This document shows, piece after piece, positions 12,321 through 23,708 of a stretch of DNA of 64,000 nucleotides. Both the position numbers and the translations under genes were made by a program. Positions within the stretch are counted from its first letter, which is position 1. Each line of letters begins with the position of its first letter. The notes under the pieces are model-generated. The model was given only the letters and a program-made list of their open reading frames with translations. It was not told the DNA's origin and made no database searches. Where the stretch lies: the NCBI GenBank assembly GCA_022036555.1, contig CM039122.1:3619043-3683042 (forward strand), given 5' to 3'. The DNA comes from Microstegium vimineum. Lineage: Eukaryota; Streptophyta; Magnoliopsida; Poales; Poaceae.

Positions 12321-12509
12321 GACGAAGATCAGATGAGCAAAGTAGCATAGCACAGGGCAACACCGGTTTGAGAATGTAAGGCCTTGTTCGGTTTGATGAA
12401 CTGAACAAGCCCTACGTCAACCGACAAACGCTCTACGTCATACATCACACTAACGGAGTAAACCTGAATCTAACATTATTCACGTTTCAATATACATTAT
12501 TATTAGAAA

Positions 12510-12599
12510 GAACTTGGAGCGCAACCCCTAAACATAGCTACATTATTCCAACTCGAACTTGGAGCGCAACCCCTAAACATAGCTACATTATTCCAACTC
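12510..12599. repeat. Perfect 45-bp tandem duplication
   Basis: Units 12510-12554 and 12555-12599 are identical and begin GAACTTGGAGCGCAACCCC. They lie in the 3' flank of OSC-1. Between 12321 and 12510 I see only a short GGCCTTGTTCGGTT motif (about 12381) of the kind that ends some hAT-like MITEs. Confidence 0.85.
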
Positions 12600-12716
12600 G
12601 ACATAGCTACTCACAAAAACTGATTCATGAGACACACCTCCCGTTCAAACAAGTAGCTAGGCCGGCAAGACTGTCCTTGGTGGCGTGCCAAGATAGATAA
12701 AGCCAACAAAGGGGCA

Positions 12717-15305
12717 CTACTTCTTGCCAGCCCCCAGGACTCGGCACCGGTACTCTCCGAGAGCCCAAATTGGGAAGATGTTCACGTACTGGGAGTAAGT
12801 GATCATGCAGTTCTTGTTGAACACTCCTATAATCTCCTGCATTAGGCGGTGCAATAGTTAGTTATTACTTAGTTACGAACAAAAAGGTGAGTTATCCATG
12901 CAACTAGCGACTGGTTATAATGAGACAAACTGAAATGTCTAAAATAATAAGATGCTTAGATATCAAGGAAAAAAGAGAGGATCCGATACATAAGACATAA
13001 GCAATATGCATGCCTAGAATAACCCACCATTTTTACCCTTTTGCTTCTTGAACAATGTCTCTAGATTGAGACTATATTTGATGGTAGAATGATTAAGGTT
13101 AGTAAATCTCTCTGGACCGAACTTTACTTACTTGCTGGGGAAATTCTCCGTCCTCTGATTGCATGTTGATCAAAACCTTTGCTGCTCGGTGTATAGGCGC
13201 TGGATCTCTCCCAGCCTGTATATATGGAGTACATTTAAGTACCATTCTGAATGTGCACATAGTTTCAGAGTATCCAAAGCCACAAGCTAAATAAAAAAAA
13301 AACTCGACCTGCGGGGGGTTAGACAGCCCCCGGGCATTGCATTAAGAAGAAGACTTTCTCACGCAGGTCGAGAAAACCCCCGAACCCCTGCCCCACCCAT
13401 ACACAGCGGCACCGTAGCCCATGTGAGACGACCACAACCGGGGCCGAACCTTAGACAGACGAGGGGTTTTTTTAACCCCAGCCTGAAATTCGCTCCAACA
13501 AGGAGTTGAACTCAGGACTTGAGGAATGTCGCTGAGTTCCTCTAACCAACTAGCCTAGAGGCCCTTTGACACACAAGCTAAATAACAAACCTGTCCTGCA
13601 TCAATCAGTGCCAGCATGGCCCAACCAGTGTTCACTGCATGAGCTCGGTTGCCTTTGAGATTGGTGTAAACCTGATCGAGTGCATCAAAAGATGGTTAGT
13701 GCCAAGCTCGTTCCGATTCCAAGAAAGCTATATATGCATATAAGAATCAACACTGCGCTACTGTTTTCCTCACTAGCAGGTTATTAGCATTTCAACTGCT
13801 ATTTACTCGTATCGAACTCTTCACATTATAAATCTAAAAGTAGGTTGCCACTACTGATACGCTCTAAACAGACATGTTTCCACCGGGCTTGGTACATTAT
13901 AAATCTAAAAGTAGGTTGCCCAAAAAAATCTTTAGTGTCAAACAGCATTGTCAGTATATCCATAATACTGTCAAGTAATGTTATTGAAAAAAACTGACAG
14001 AGGTGGACTTACCTGGTCTTGAGATGATAAATAGCTTTCTCCCCAACCACCGGAAGGAAGTTCTTTTATAACAGAAAGTCGCATGCCTTTCTAATTGCAG
14101 GACTGTTCCCAAATGTTCTACCAGCAGCAATTAGTCCCTTAACACCAAACCAAGTGCCGTATGTGAAACAAACAGCCCAAGAGCCATACCTGTTGGAAAC
14201 AGATAAACATATAGAAAGTAATGAAGAAGGCTATCTGGAGGCACCTTCCAAAATAATAAATCTGTTTAATTGGTATTTTTGTGTTGCATGGAGTCCAAAT
14301 ACTGACCATGAACCGTCACTTTTCTGAATACTCTCAATGAAATTAGCAGCTTTGCTGATACAGTTGTCCACCTCTTTCCTGCGGTGCCCAGGGTATAATT
14401 TTTTGAATGATGTCAGGGCCTGAATTGCTGCTGATGTACATTCAACATACCTGCAAAATGAGTTTTATATTTCTTCAATTTGTTTTATATAAGTAAAAGT
14501 CATCACAATGAAAGGTCACTGCATCTTACGTGTAATCAATCACAATGTCCCCAAAGGTCTCGGCAGGATTGATAAGCTGAATAATTTAAGAAAGAATATT
14601 AATACACATGAAACATGAAGGTTCAAGAAATGCTGATGAATTATTCTGTTTTCAAGCAAAACAAATATCTTATCTAGCATGTATTTCTACTCGATGCAAA
14701 TCAGAATAATTAACAAATTCACAAATCGCCTGATTAACTTGGCGATTGATGTTCCTTCAGAAAGTAGAAAAGTGGCAGGTAACTTCACATTTCAGAGGAT
14801 CGCATGCAAACATTAACTTAAAATAGTGTCATGCTTAGACATGTGCAGACAAAGGTGTCTGCATTGATGTTTCGAAGAAGTTCATCCACCTACCTCCAGC
14901 CAGGGATAAGGTCTTGTGAGTTCAAACGTCGCGAAACCGCCGTTATCATTCTGTAAAGGTTAATGCAAACCAATGAGACATGGTCCCTCCAATGGATTTA
15001 TTCAAAACACATAAGAACAGTGGAATCAAGGAGAAACTGCATAGAATTTAAATAAAGATATATGACACATAAGTTGGCTGCTGCCAATTCAAGGAGTCTT
15101 CTTTTCCATAACGCACACAATGTTTACAGATTTACATCGACAATTTCATTAAAAATTGATTCAACAGCAACAATAGCGACAAGATGAAAAAATTCAGGAT
15201 GCTTACCATATAAGATATCAGACAACTGGCAGCATAAAAAAATCTATTAGTTTCCATTGGTTCACCAACAATTTCGGGAGAAATCTTTGATAACAATAAT
15301 GAGGC
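12717..15305 (-). pseudogene. OSC-1 exons 11-18, with the disabling deletion in exon 15
   Basis: Exon lengths are 99, 57, 47, 144, 177, 81, 84 and 120 bp. Every one except exon 15 matches, or differs by whole codons from, the OSC-2 counterpart. Exon 15 is 177 bp against 178 bp in OSC-2. The deletion lies where CDFLL should continue with SKELPSGGWGES; the frame instead reads TAA (14066-14068). The shifted frame downstream, and exons 16-18, remain open and end EYRCRVLGAGKK, stop at 12717-12719. This suggests a recent loss. Introns 11-16 are short; intron 17 carries a SINE. Confidence 0.92.
13281..13585 (-). mobile_element. tRNA-derived SINE in OSC-1 intron 17, with 14-bp TSD
   Basis: The body is 13295-13571 on the minus strand (277 bp). 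Its head contains a pol III A box (GGCTAGTTGGTTAGAGG) and B box (GAGTTCAACTCC) about 30 bases apart, as in a tRNA, and its tail ends in a run of T. Identical CACAAGCTAAATAA duplications flank it (13281-13294 and 13572-13585). An internal inverted pair (CTCGACCTGCG / CGCAGGTCGAG) lies near the tail. Poaceae SINEs with T-tails are known. The perfect TSD suggests a fairly young insertion. It is in the same orientation as OSC-1. Confidence 0.87.
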
Positions 15306-15479
15306 CTGGAGTAAAAGAAAAGATTTAAACAAATTATTATGAAATTACGACAACGTGCCAGACACTGTACTGTCAAGAATGCTGGAACATAAATGCGAAG
15401 GAACAAAGCTAAAGTTTGTTAGATACGCGAACACTTTACTCATATAATTTACGTGGGAAAAAATAGATATGTTTAATGA

Positions 15480-17970
15480 ACAAAGGATCATGGCTTCGGC
15501 GCGGCCCTGCTGTGGGTGACCATGGACGTGGTCGTCAGGAGGACCAGGGGCTCGATCAAGTTCGCGGCCGCGGTGGCCGTGGAGGGGCGCCCCACGCGGC
15601 CTCTGATGGCCGTGGTGCACATGCTGCCGGAGCCGTGATCCGCGGCCGGGGCCGTGGCAACCCTAGCCAGGCCACTGTCGCAGTAAACGATGGGGCTGAT
15701 GGTGCGGCTGCCACCGGCGGGGCTGCTGCGGCCGACCGAGCGCGCGGTGCTGCGTCGGGCGGCGTCTAGGGTGGCGGGCAGCAGGAACCAGGTGGGGCTC
15801 GTCCTCGGGCCGGCAAAAATATTGATGTGGAGGCTACAACAGTGGCTGAGGATGATCAGGGCAAGCATAAAAGGAAGCGCAAGGATCTGACAGTGAAGGT
15901 TGAGTGTGCTATTTGCACTGAGGAGCATTTCACCAATAAGTGCCCTCTGATTAGGAGACTCAAGGCAACTGTAGAATATTGTGGCGCCGTTGAAGATGGG
16001 ATGGGCTTCTTCTAGATTCAGGCAACAAGGAACAACCAGATTGTGGACCCTTGTCAGTCTCCTGTAGCTGCTCTCATCACAGTCGAGGTGGGGGAAGTTT
16101 CGGCTCAGTTGCTCGGCTTGGGGACAAATCCTATGTGTTCCCTTTTCCTAGAAGGGAGGAGCTCGTGCATATGACAAATATTCGCACCATAACCACGAAG
16201 AACAAAGAAGACTCTATTATTTTTGAGGAGTTCGTGGATGAGGTACAACCTATTAAAGTGTTGGACCAAGTTTGGGTGATAGTCACAAAGGTGCCCATGG
16301 TGCTTCGTTCCTTTCTTCCTCTGTGGACAGTTGGTTCCATCATTGGGGTCACTCAAAAGGTGGATATGGTTCATCTTCGAGCAACTGGTCAGGTTCACAT
16401 CCGGGTGGCGGTCTATGATATTGAAAAGATACCTAAGCTAGCGGATGTCTGTGTTGGTAACGGTATTTACTGCCTCTTTTTTTACACCTGATGAAGCTCT
16501 TCAGCCTGATCCTTTGGATCTAGAGGATGATGATCTATTAGGTGATGATGATTTAACAAGGACCAGGAGATGGAAGATGCAGATCCTAACCCTCAAAACC
16601 ATCCTCAAAATAATAATAGCAACAACACGTCTGCTAAGTCACCTGCATCTTCTCAGCAAATGCCACCTCAGCATCAAGCCTCACTGGTGGACGAGGCTAT
16701 TCATATGGCTTGTGATCAGCTTCTGAATGAGATCAGTTTTAAAGTCATGCTTGAGTCAGACGATGTGTCTCCACGGAAGACTTTTTCCCCGCCGACGGAA
16801 GAGGAGGTGGCTGCTTATAATTTGATAGTGGACTCTCCTAACAAATTTATTTCTTCTTTTGTGGTGTCACCGTCGAATGAAATCTTCGCCGGGGATGTTT
16901 CTCACGGATCCGTTGGTGGTACGGTGGACGTCATGGCTGACGTTATTGCGGACTTGGGGGGCTCTACTTCGACACCGCCCCCTGCCTGCGCTCAACGCCA
17001 CACTGCCGAGCCTGCAGGCGGGTGGCGCGCCTGCACCCTCGCTAGGCACCCCCTCGGCGGGCCTGGGGGACATTGGGACCCAGCCAGCCGCCGCTCCTGC
17101 TCCTGTCACGGACGCGGGGGGTGACGGGCTGGTGGGGGGTGCCCCGACCGCTGCTCTTCCTCCTCTAGTGCTTGGCGAGCAAGAGGAAGTCGGGGACTCG
17201 GCTGCTGCCGATGCAGGCACAAGCGAGGGCCGCGAGCCCACGCTGGACGTTACCCAGCTGGCCGCTGCGGCTGGGGATCTAGCAACCCCGCAGTTGTTCG
17301 CCCTCACCACGTAGGCGGACGTTGTTGGTGCTGCAGCCGGGGGTACAACAGCCCCGCTGCTTACCGCCGCACCCACTGCTCTGTTCGACTCCACGGTTGT
17401 GGTTGGCGAGGCGGGGACCCTCGCTGCTTCGACGGATGGGGCAATTGTACCCAAGGAGTTGGAGGTGGTCGTTGATGCAAAAAAGACGACCACCTTCAAG
17501 TTGCGGCGTAGCACCAAGAATGCGGCCACGGTGGACGAGCATACCCTGCACAAGGTTGAGCAGATGGTAGCAAAAAAGAACCTCGAATACGCAGGTACTT
17601 CTTTTTCTAGCTTTCCGGATTCAAAAAATTTATCTAATCTTGGTAGGGTAGGCATCAACCTAGGTGTTTCAGATGTAGTAGTTATTAAAAATCTAGAGGT
17701 AGATAGGTTGGTTGTGTCTGCTAATCCAAAAAAGTATCTTCCAAAATCTAATTCGACTTATCTAGAAAGTGATGATAACGAGGAAGATGAGCGACTGGAG
17801 GCAGTTCTCAGCCACGCTTGTGGTAATCTAAATGAGGATATGTTGGAAACTGTGAATGATCAAATCCTAGATCTTTCCCCTCTCCGTCGTAAGAAAAAAT
17901 ATAATAGTGCCAAAAAATTAAAAATGGCAAACTCCCATTCAAGCCAAAGATCCTCTAAAAAATTATTATA
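15480..17970 (+). pseudogene. LINE ORF1 (gag-like, zinc knuckle)
   Basis: Frames at 15476-17971 carry an Arg/Gly-rich N-terminus, a basic KHKRKRK segment and a CX2CX3HX4C knuckle (CAICTEEHFTNKC, about 15907-15945), then a region with VDEVQPIKVLDQVWV (about 16230-16280) as in plant LINE/DUF4283-type gag proteins, and an acidic tail. It is broken by several stops, for example TAG at 16013-16015 and TAG near 17312-17314. It would bind the element's RNA. The identification of the C-terminal part is moderate. Confidence 0.7.
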
Positions 17971-17972
17971 AA

Positions 17973-20900
17973 ATGAAGGGAATTTTCTGGAATAACAGAG
18001 GTCTGGCAGACTTGGCTAAACACAGATTTTTGGCGGAGTTAGTTAAGGAGGAGCAAATTAATTTTATTGTTCTCTCTGAAACCCAAAGAGATTCTTTCCC
18101 GGATAATTTCCTAAAAAAATCTTTGTGGCGGACATGATTTCCTTTGGCATACCATGGCACCCCGTGGTAGATCAGGTGGCATCCTTCTCGGTGTTGACCT
18201 GAATATTTTTGATATAGGAGCCATTGACGAGGGAGATTTTTATATTAAGTTTACCCTAAAATATAAAATAAATGGCTTCAAATTTGTTCTGTTTTCAGTT
18301 TATGGGCCGACACAACATATAGAGAAGAGTGCTTTCCTCTCTGAACTTGCCAACACTTGCTCAAAAGAATCCCTCCCGTATTTCAAAGGAGGTGATTTTA
18401 ATATTATGAGATCTGATGATAAGAGCTCTGGGGATTTTGACCCTAAATGGCCAAATCTTTTTAATGCGGTCATCGAGTCTTTGGATCTAAGGGAGATAGT
18501 GATGACCGACCGTCAATACACTTGGGCAGGGCCGGGTGACAATCCAACTTACGAGAAATTAGACAGAGTTCTCGTCAGCACGAAATGGGAAAATCAATTC
18601 CCTCTGGCAACGATCGAGCCCAGGGACAAGAACATCTCAAACCATACTCCCCTTATTCTTAATACCGGAGCTTCGACTCACCGAACCGAGAACATACCTT
18701 TCAAATTTGAGAGGGGTTGGCTTATTCGGGACGGTTTTTATGACATGGTTGCAAATATCTGACAATCTCAAACCTCTGGGTTGACTCCTTTAAAGCGCTG
18801 GCAGTCTAAGATTCAAAGGCTTAGAAGGCTTAGGCAACATCTAAGAGGATGGGCAAGACACACATCAGGGTCTTATAAAAAGGAGAAGAAGACTCTGTTA
18901 TCTCTTATAGAGAATCTAGATAAGAAAGTTGAGAGTATTTCCTTGTCTGACCATGAGATTAATCTTAAGCATTATCTAAAAGAACATCTAGTGTGCCTCT
19001 TGAGAGAAGAAGAGCTCAAGTGGTACGAGGAAGCCAAAGTCAAGACCCTTTTGGAGGGTGATGCGAATACAAGGTTCTTTCACCTAGTGGCAAATGACAA
19101 ACACCACAAGCAACATATCTTTAAACTTGAAGATGATCAAGGAGTTGTTGTTGGCGATGATTGTCTCAAGAGCCACATTACTAATTATTATAAAAATCTT
19201 TTTGGGCCACCGGAAAACTCTGAGATCTCTTTGATGGAAGATCAAATTATAGATATTCTATAAGTTTCTCAGGAGGAAAATGACATCCTCATTAGCCCCT
19301 TCACTAAATCTGAGGTGAAGGAGGCAATCTTCCAAATGGAGCATAATAAAGCTCCAGGGCCTGATGGTTTTCCTGCGGAATTCTATCAGGTTTTTTGGGG
19401 GGTCATCAAGAATGATCTTTTGCCTCTTTTTTCCGATCTGCATAGAGAGGCTCTGGATCTTTTCAGTCTGAATTTTGGAAGGAGTAGTGATCCTACACGA
19501 AACTATCCATGAGCTGCACACAAAGAAAAGAGATGGCGTCATTTTCAAAATTGACTTTGAAAAGGCGTATGATAAGGTTAAATGGTCCTTCCTACAACAA
19601 ACCTTGCGTATGAAAGGTTTTCCCCCAAAATGGTGTAGGTGGGTACAAAGTATGGTTTTGCGGGGAAGTGTAGGGATTAAAGTCAATGACGACGTAGGTC
19701 CCTACTTCCAAACAAAGCGAGGGCTGAGACAGGGCGATCCTATGTCACCAATCTTATTTAACATTGTCGCTGATATGCTAGCTCTTCTTATTAATAGAGC
19801 AAAAGTCGATGGACAAATAAGAGGTATTAGCGCGGACCTCATTGATGATGGTCTGTCTATTCTTCAGTACGCTGATGATACTATTATCTTTATCGATCAC
19901 GACCCAGAGTAGGGAAAGAATCTGAAGCTTTTGCTATGCGCTTTTGAGCAGTTATCTGGGCTTAAGATCAATTTCCATAAGAGTGGAATTTTTTGCTATG
20001 GGGCAGCTAAAGAGATGGAATCCTATTATACTACTCTCTTTGGGTGCTGTGCAGGAGAGTATCCCTTCAGATAGTTAGGGATCCCTATGCACCACGGGCA
20101 ACTCCTCAATTCTGATTAGAGCAAGATTGAGGAGCGTTTTCAATAAAAACTCTCTTGCTAGAAAGCAAAATATTTGTCTTATGGGGGAAGACTAATCCTG
20201 CTTAATTCTGTTCTAAGCAGCCTACCCATGTTCATGATGTCTTTCTTTGAGATTCCTAAAGGAGTACTAAAAAAACTTGACCATTTCAGGTTAAGGTTTT
20301 TCTGGCAAAGATCCTCTGGCAAACATAGATATAGACTTGTCAGATGGGACATCTTGTGTCGTCCTAAAGAACAAGGGGGTCTAGGCATCCTGGATTTACA
20401 ATTACAGAATAAATGTCTTTCGGCCAAATGGGTGGTTAATTTACTAAACTCATATGTCATGTGGCAGTCGATGCTTAAGAATAAATACTTATGTTCAAAG
20501 ACCCTTACCCAAGTGACAGCCAAACCTACTAACTCCCATTTTTGGAGGGGTCTCATACGTATCAAAGATGGAACCAATACGAGGTTCTGGGAATCTGGGA
20601 TGACACCTAGGTAGGTGACAAGCCTCTAAAAATTATGTATCTGTCCTTATATAATATAGTGCGTGATCCACATGCGACTGTATCAAAAGTGATGACCACC
20701 AGTCCTCTTAATGTCTCTTTTAGAAGGGCTCTGGTGGATAATAAACTTATAGAATGGCTTAATTTGGTAGCGCGGATCTCCAATTTTCAGTTGGGGGAAG
20801 GTTTGGATTTATTTAAATGGAGATTAACCAAATCTGAGTTATTTTTATTACGCTATATGTATCTCCATCTTATTGATACTCAACCACCTTTCCTCTACAG

Positions 20901-21290
20901 GAAGATCTGGAAGATAAAATTTCCTCTAAAAATAAAAATCTTTCTGTGGTTCCTGCAGCGAGGTGTTGTCCTAACCAAGGACAACCTTGCTAGAAAAAAC
21001 TGGACAGGAGCCAATAATGTATCTGTTGTAATAGGAATGAGACTATCCAACATCTGTTCCTAGACCGCCCCTGTACTAAAATGATTTGGAGGATTATATT
21101 TTACGCTACTAATCTAACCCAACCGAGATCTATCAGACATATGTTTGCTAATTGGCTTATTTATCAGCCTAAACAGATCAAAGATTTAATTTGGGTTGGG
21201 GTTGCTGCCATGTGCTGGGCTATCTGGCGATGCCGGAATGATGTTATTTTTAATAAAATGAAAATTAACTCTATTTCGTAGGTTATTTTC
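17973..21290 (+). pseudogene. LINE ORF2 (endonuclease, RT, zf-RVT), with internal deletion
   Basis: The endonuclease starts MKGIFWNNRGLADLAKH (17973), frameshifts in an A-run near 18110-18125, then continues GGILLGVDL, VYGPTQH, GGDFNIM and SNHTPLIL to 18762. The RT begins KAPGPDGFPAEFYQ (about 19345) and has the catalytic ILQYADDTIIF (about 19860). The two pieces meet near 19480, where about 60-70 residues of the RT fingers are missing. The C-terminal part (20174-21281) shows the GGRLILLNSVLSSLP block and the zf-RVT region (FPLKIKIFLWFLQRGV). There are stops throughout. Confidence 0.88.
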
Positions 21291-21627
21291 AGGGGAGCGT
21301 ATTGGATACGCTCCTGGGCCCAGCTGCAGCGTCACGAGCAAGCCAAGGACACCCTCGTGTGGATAAGCAAGAAGATAGAAGTGATTGCTTTGGAGATTTT
21401 AAATCGAGGGTGGAAGCATGTTTATCATTTGCTCTAGAGACATGTGTTTTATATTTCAAACTCAGGCTTGTTCTTTATCTTGCGTGTGTCGAATGACTTT
21501 GTAATAATTGGCTGTCTACATCCCTGGATGTAGAGGCCGAATATTTTTATCCATTATCTAAAAAAAGACAAAATATTAACCTTCTAAAGTAAATTTCCTT
21601 ATTGGTAATGCTTATGACTGAGTTCAC

Positions 21628-23203
21628 CTTTAGTCCTACAGCAGTGCAATCAGATACAGGCCAACCATTATCAACACTAGAGAATGTCCATCCACCTTTA
21701 GATGTGTGGCGGTACCAGTCATTCAGATCACCAGGGCAGTCATCAAGAACCTTTCATAATGAATAGCCATTTATTAGTGTTGTAAATGGACCTAAGATTG
21801 AACAATATAGAAAAAAAGCATGTCAACTGTACCTGCGAATTCTTTATAAAGTTGTGTGCTTGTTTAAGGGTGGAACCAAACTCTTCAATAAGGTTGGTAG
21901 CCATAATGGCTTGAACTGCGAAAGCTGTATCCCAAAGTTGGCTGCCATTATAACCCTACAGTGGAAAGAGCTGACTGGATTGAAGATGCCAAAACAATTT
22001 GCCAATCCCATTAAGAGACAGTAAAATATTATATGTCCACAGGTTTGCTGTTGAAGCATAGGAAGTTAATTACGTAAAAGGAAATGGGCAACAAAACAAG
22101 CAATAATCACCTGCATCTTCATGCCATCTTCAGCAAGCCACAAGTAATCGTAGACTCGTGGGATATGAAGTTTGAAGGCCTCTGAGTTTGGATCTTCAAT
22201 CCAGCAAGCAAGCATATTTAATACCTGCACAGAATTTCTTGCATCAATCAGTTGAAAAACATTAATAAATAATCAAGAAATAAATCGAAGTATACACTTC
22301 TAATAAAAATTTCGCAACCTATGAGCATTAACTGAACATCATCAAATTAGCAGAAGTGATTTAAGTCAACCAAAATGGCAAAATGAGAGTCAGAAATAAA
22401 CTATACTCAAGGGTCAAGACTGAGGAATCAACTCCAAACATCAAGGCACTAACAGAAGGATATTTTTTGTTACTATAAATTGTTGGAGCAGAAAGAGAAA
22501 GAAAAGCAATTCCATAATTTGAACATATCATTCAAGTAATGTCTTGCTTGGCATAATCATATGCTGTTACAAAGGACTGTGGATTGCATATACTGGATAC
22601 ATTAGCAAAATCATGAGTACTTGTAGCATATAATGCATTTTGCACGAATTACATGATACAGATCACAGGACAATATTAGTGAATGAGGTAGAAGAAGTGA
22701 AAAATCACATAACAGCAGCAGCTATTGTAATATGTAACAGAAATATGTTGTGGACTGGTAGGATATTTTAGTTCCTATAGGCAGTTCAGGAGAAAGTAAT
22801 GATGGGTTAAAAAAGGTGAAGATTGTAACGGGAGGGTTATCATTCATTTTAATGCCATAGTAAGCAAAGGCAGCACAAGCTCAAAGTTAAAGGACACACA
22901 CAGCTAGACTTTCTTATTGGAGAGTAAGTAAATATATATCAAAGCCATTGCATATGGCATTGTGATGCTTGCAGCAAGAATAGGTGGATCAAGCAATGAT
23001 AGCCATCAATTTACCTTGTTTACAGGACCAATGCAAATGTAACGAGTGTTCTCATCCTCATAGTGAACATGCTGCATGACTGTTTCCAGAGATTTTTCCC
23101 TCAATTTGCTGCCAGGCCAATGCATCATAACTGGTTCAACAAATTTATGGAGAGTGGCCCATAAGACATCTTGAACGAATGGGTGTGGGTAGTACAAATC
23201 TTC
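21628..23203 (-). pseudogene. OSC-1 exons 7-10, including the catalytic motif
   Basis: The exons are 189, 114, 123 and 123 bp, all phase 0. Exon 7 begins EDLYYPHPFVQDVLW. Exon 9 begins GYNGSQLWDTAF and keeps Tyr 410. Exon 10 ends DNGWPVSDCTAVGLK. In Arabidopsis CAS1 numbering the active-site residues are His 477, Ile 481, Asp 483 and Glu 487 (DCTAE). Here they are Asn, Val, Asp and Val. The catalytic Asp is kept, but the residues that steer cycloartenol formation are changed, so the ancestor was probably not a plain cycloartenol synthase. Confidence 0.92.
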
Positions 23204-23405
23204 CTGCAGCACAAATGTATCGAAACTCCTTCAGACAGAATAATAAGGATCCAAAATGGACTCCTCACATACAAAGAAAAATAAACATCAAAGGCCATTT
23301 AAGTTTTCAGAACTAAGCATCTTTTCAAATAGCATCACTTGTCAGTTATTGACTCTTAAAGGGACTTTGAGACACATTATGTGAAAGATGGATCCCATAT
23401 TTACT

Positions 23406-23549
23406 AAGGTCTTGTTTGGATACCCATGTATTCCCCTCATTCCATGTGTGTTGAAGTGGTTTGGTGTGAAATTTAGTTTAAATTCCATACCAAACCACTC
23501 CAATACGCATGGATTGAGGTTGATACATGTACATCCACACAAGCCCTAA
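23406..23549. mobile_element. Short foldback MITE in OSC-1 intron 6
   Basis: About 144 bp. The left arm AGGTCTTGTTTGGATACCCA is matched by the reverse complement of the right arm (AGGGCTTGTGTGGATGTACA), and the central part (GAAGTGGTTTGGTG / CCAAACCACTCC) also folds back. The GGGCTTGTTTGGAT-type end is common in grass hAT-like MITEs. The TSD is not clear. Confidence 0.6.
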
Positions 23550-23650
23550 TAAAGTACACATGCAGATCAATTGGGCCCCATGCCCCCATGTGGTAGTAAC
23601 TGGTAAGTTACATGAATAAAAGGAAGGAGAGAGTTTCTAAGTATGAGCAT

Positions 23651-23708
23651 TGTTGGTGTAAATAAGAGTTTGTAAGGGGACCTTTATGTAAAAAGGTGAA
23701 GATAAGAA
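23651..23708 (+). repeat. Copia 5' LTR, first part
   Basis: Matches 32814-32871 of the 3' LTR, starting TGTTGGTGTAAATAAGAG and ending GATAAGAA. The remainder (27532-27586) follows the Helitron. Confidence 0.92.

Larger units (their letters stand above)
15470..21566 (+). mobile_element. L1-type LINE in OSC-1 intron 10, defective
   Basis: A plus-strand non-LTR retrotransposon, antisense to OSC-1, ending in an A-run at 21560-21566. It holds an ORF1/gag-like region (about 15480-17970) and ORF2 (about 17973-21290). The 5' edge is uncertain (near 15470) and I found no clear TSD. Removing it leaves a normal intron of a few hundred bases between exons 10 and 11. Many stops and frameshifts, and a deletion in the RT, make it inactive. 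Confidence 0.88.

Noticed and set aside
13295..13571. A functional tRNA gene in OSC-1 intron 17
   Set aside because: It has A and B boxes but no closing acceptor stem, and the T-tail and TSD mark it as a SINE.
16867..17658. 263-codon minus-strand frame
   Set aside because: It is antisense to the LINE ORF1 region, with Ala/Pro/Ser-rich shadow composition.
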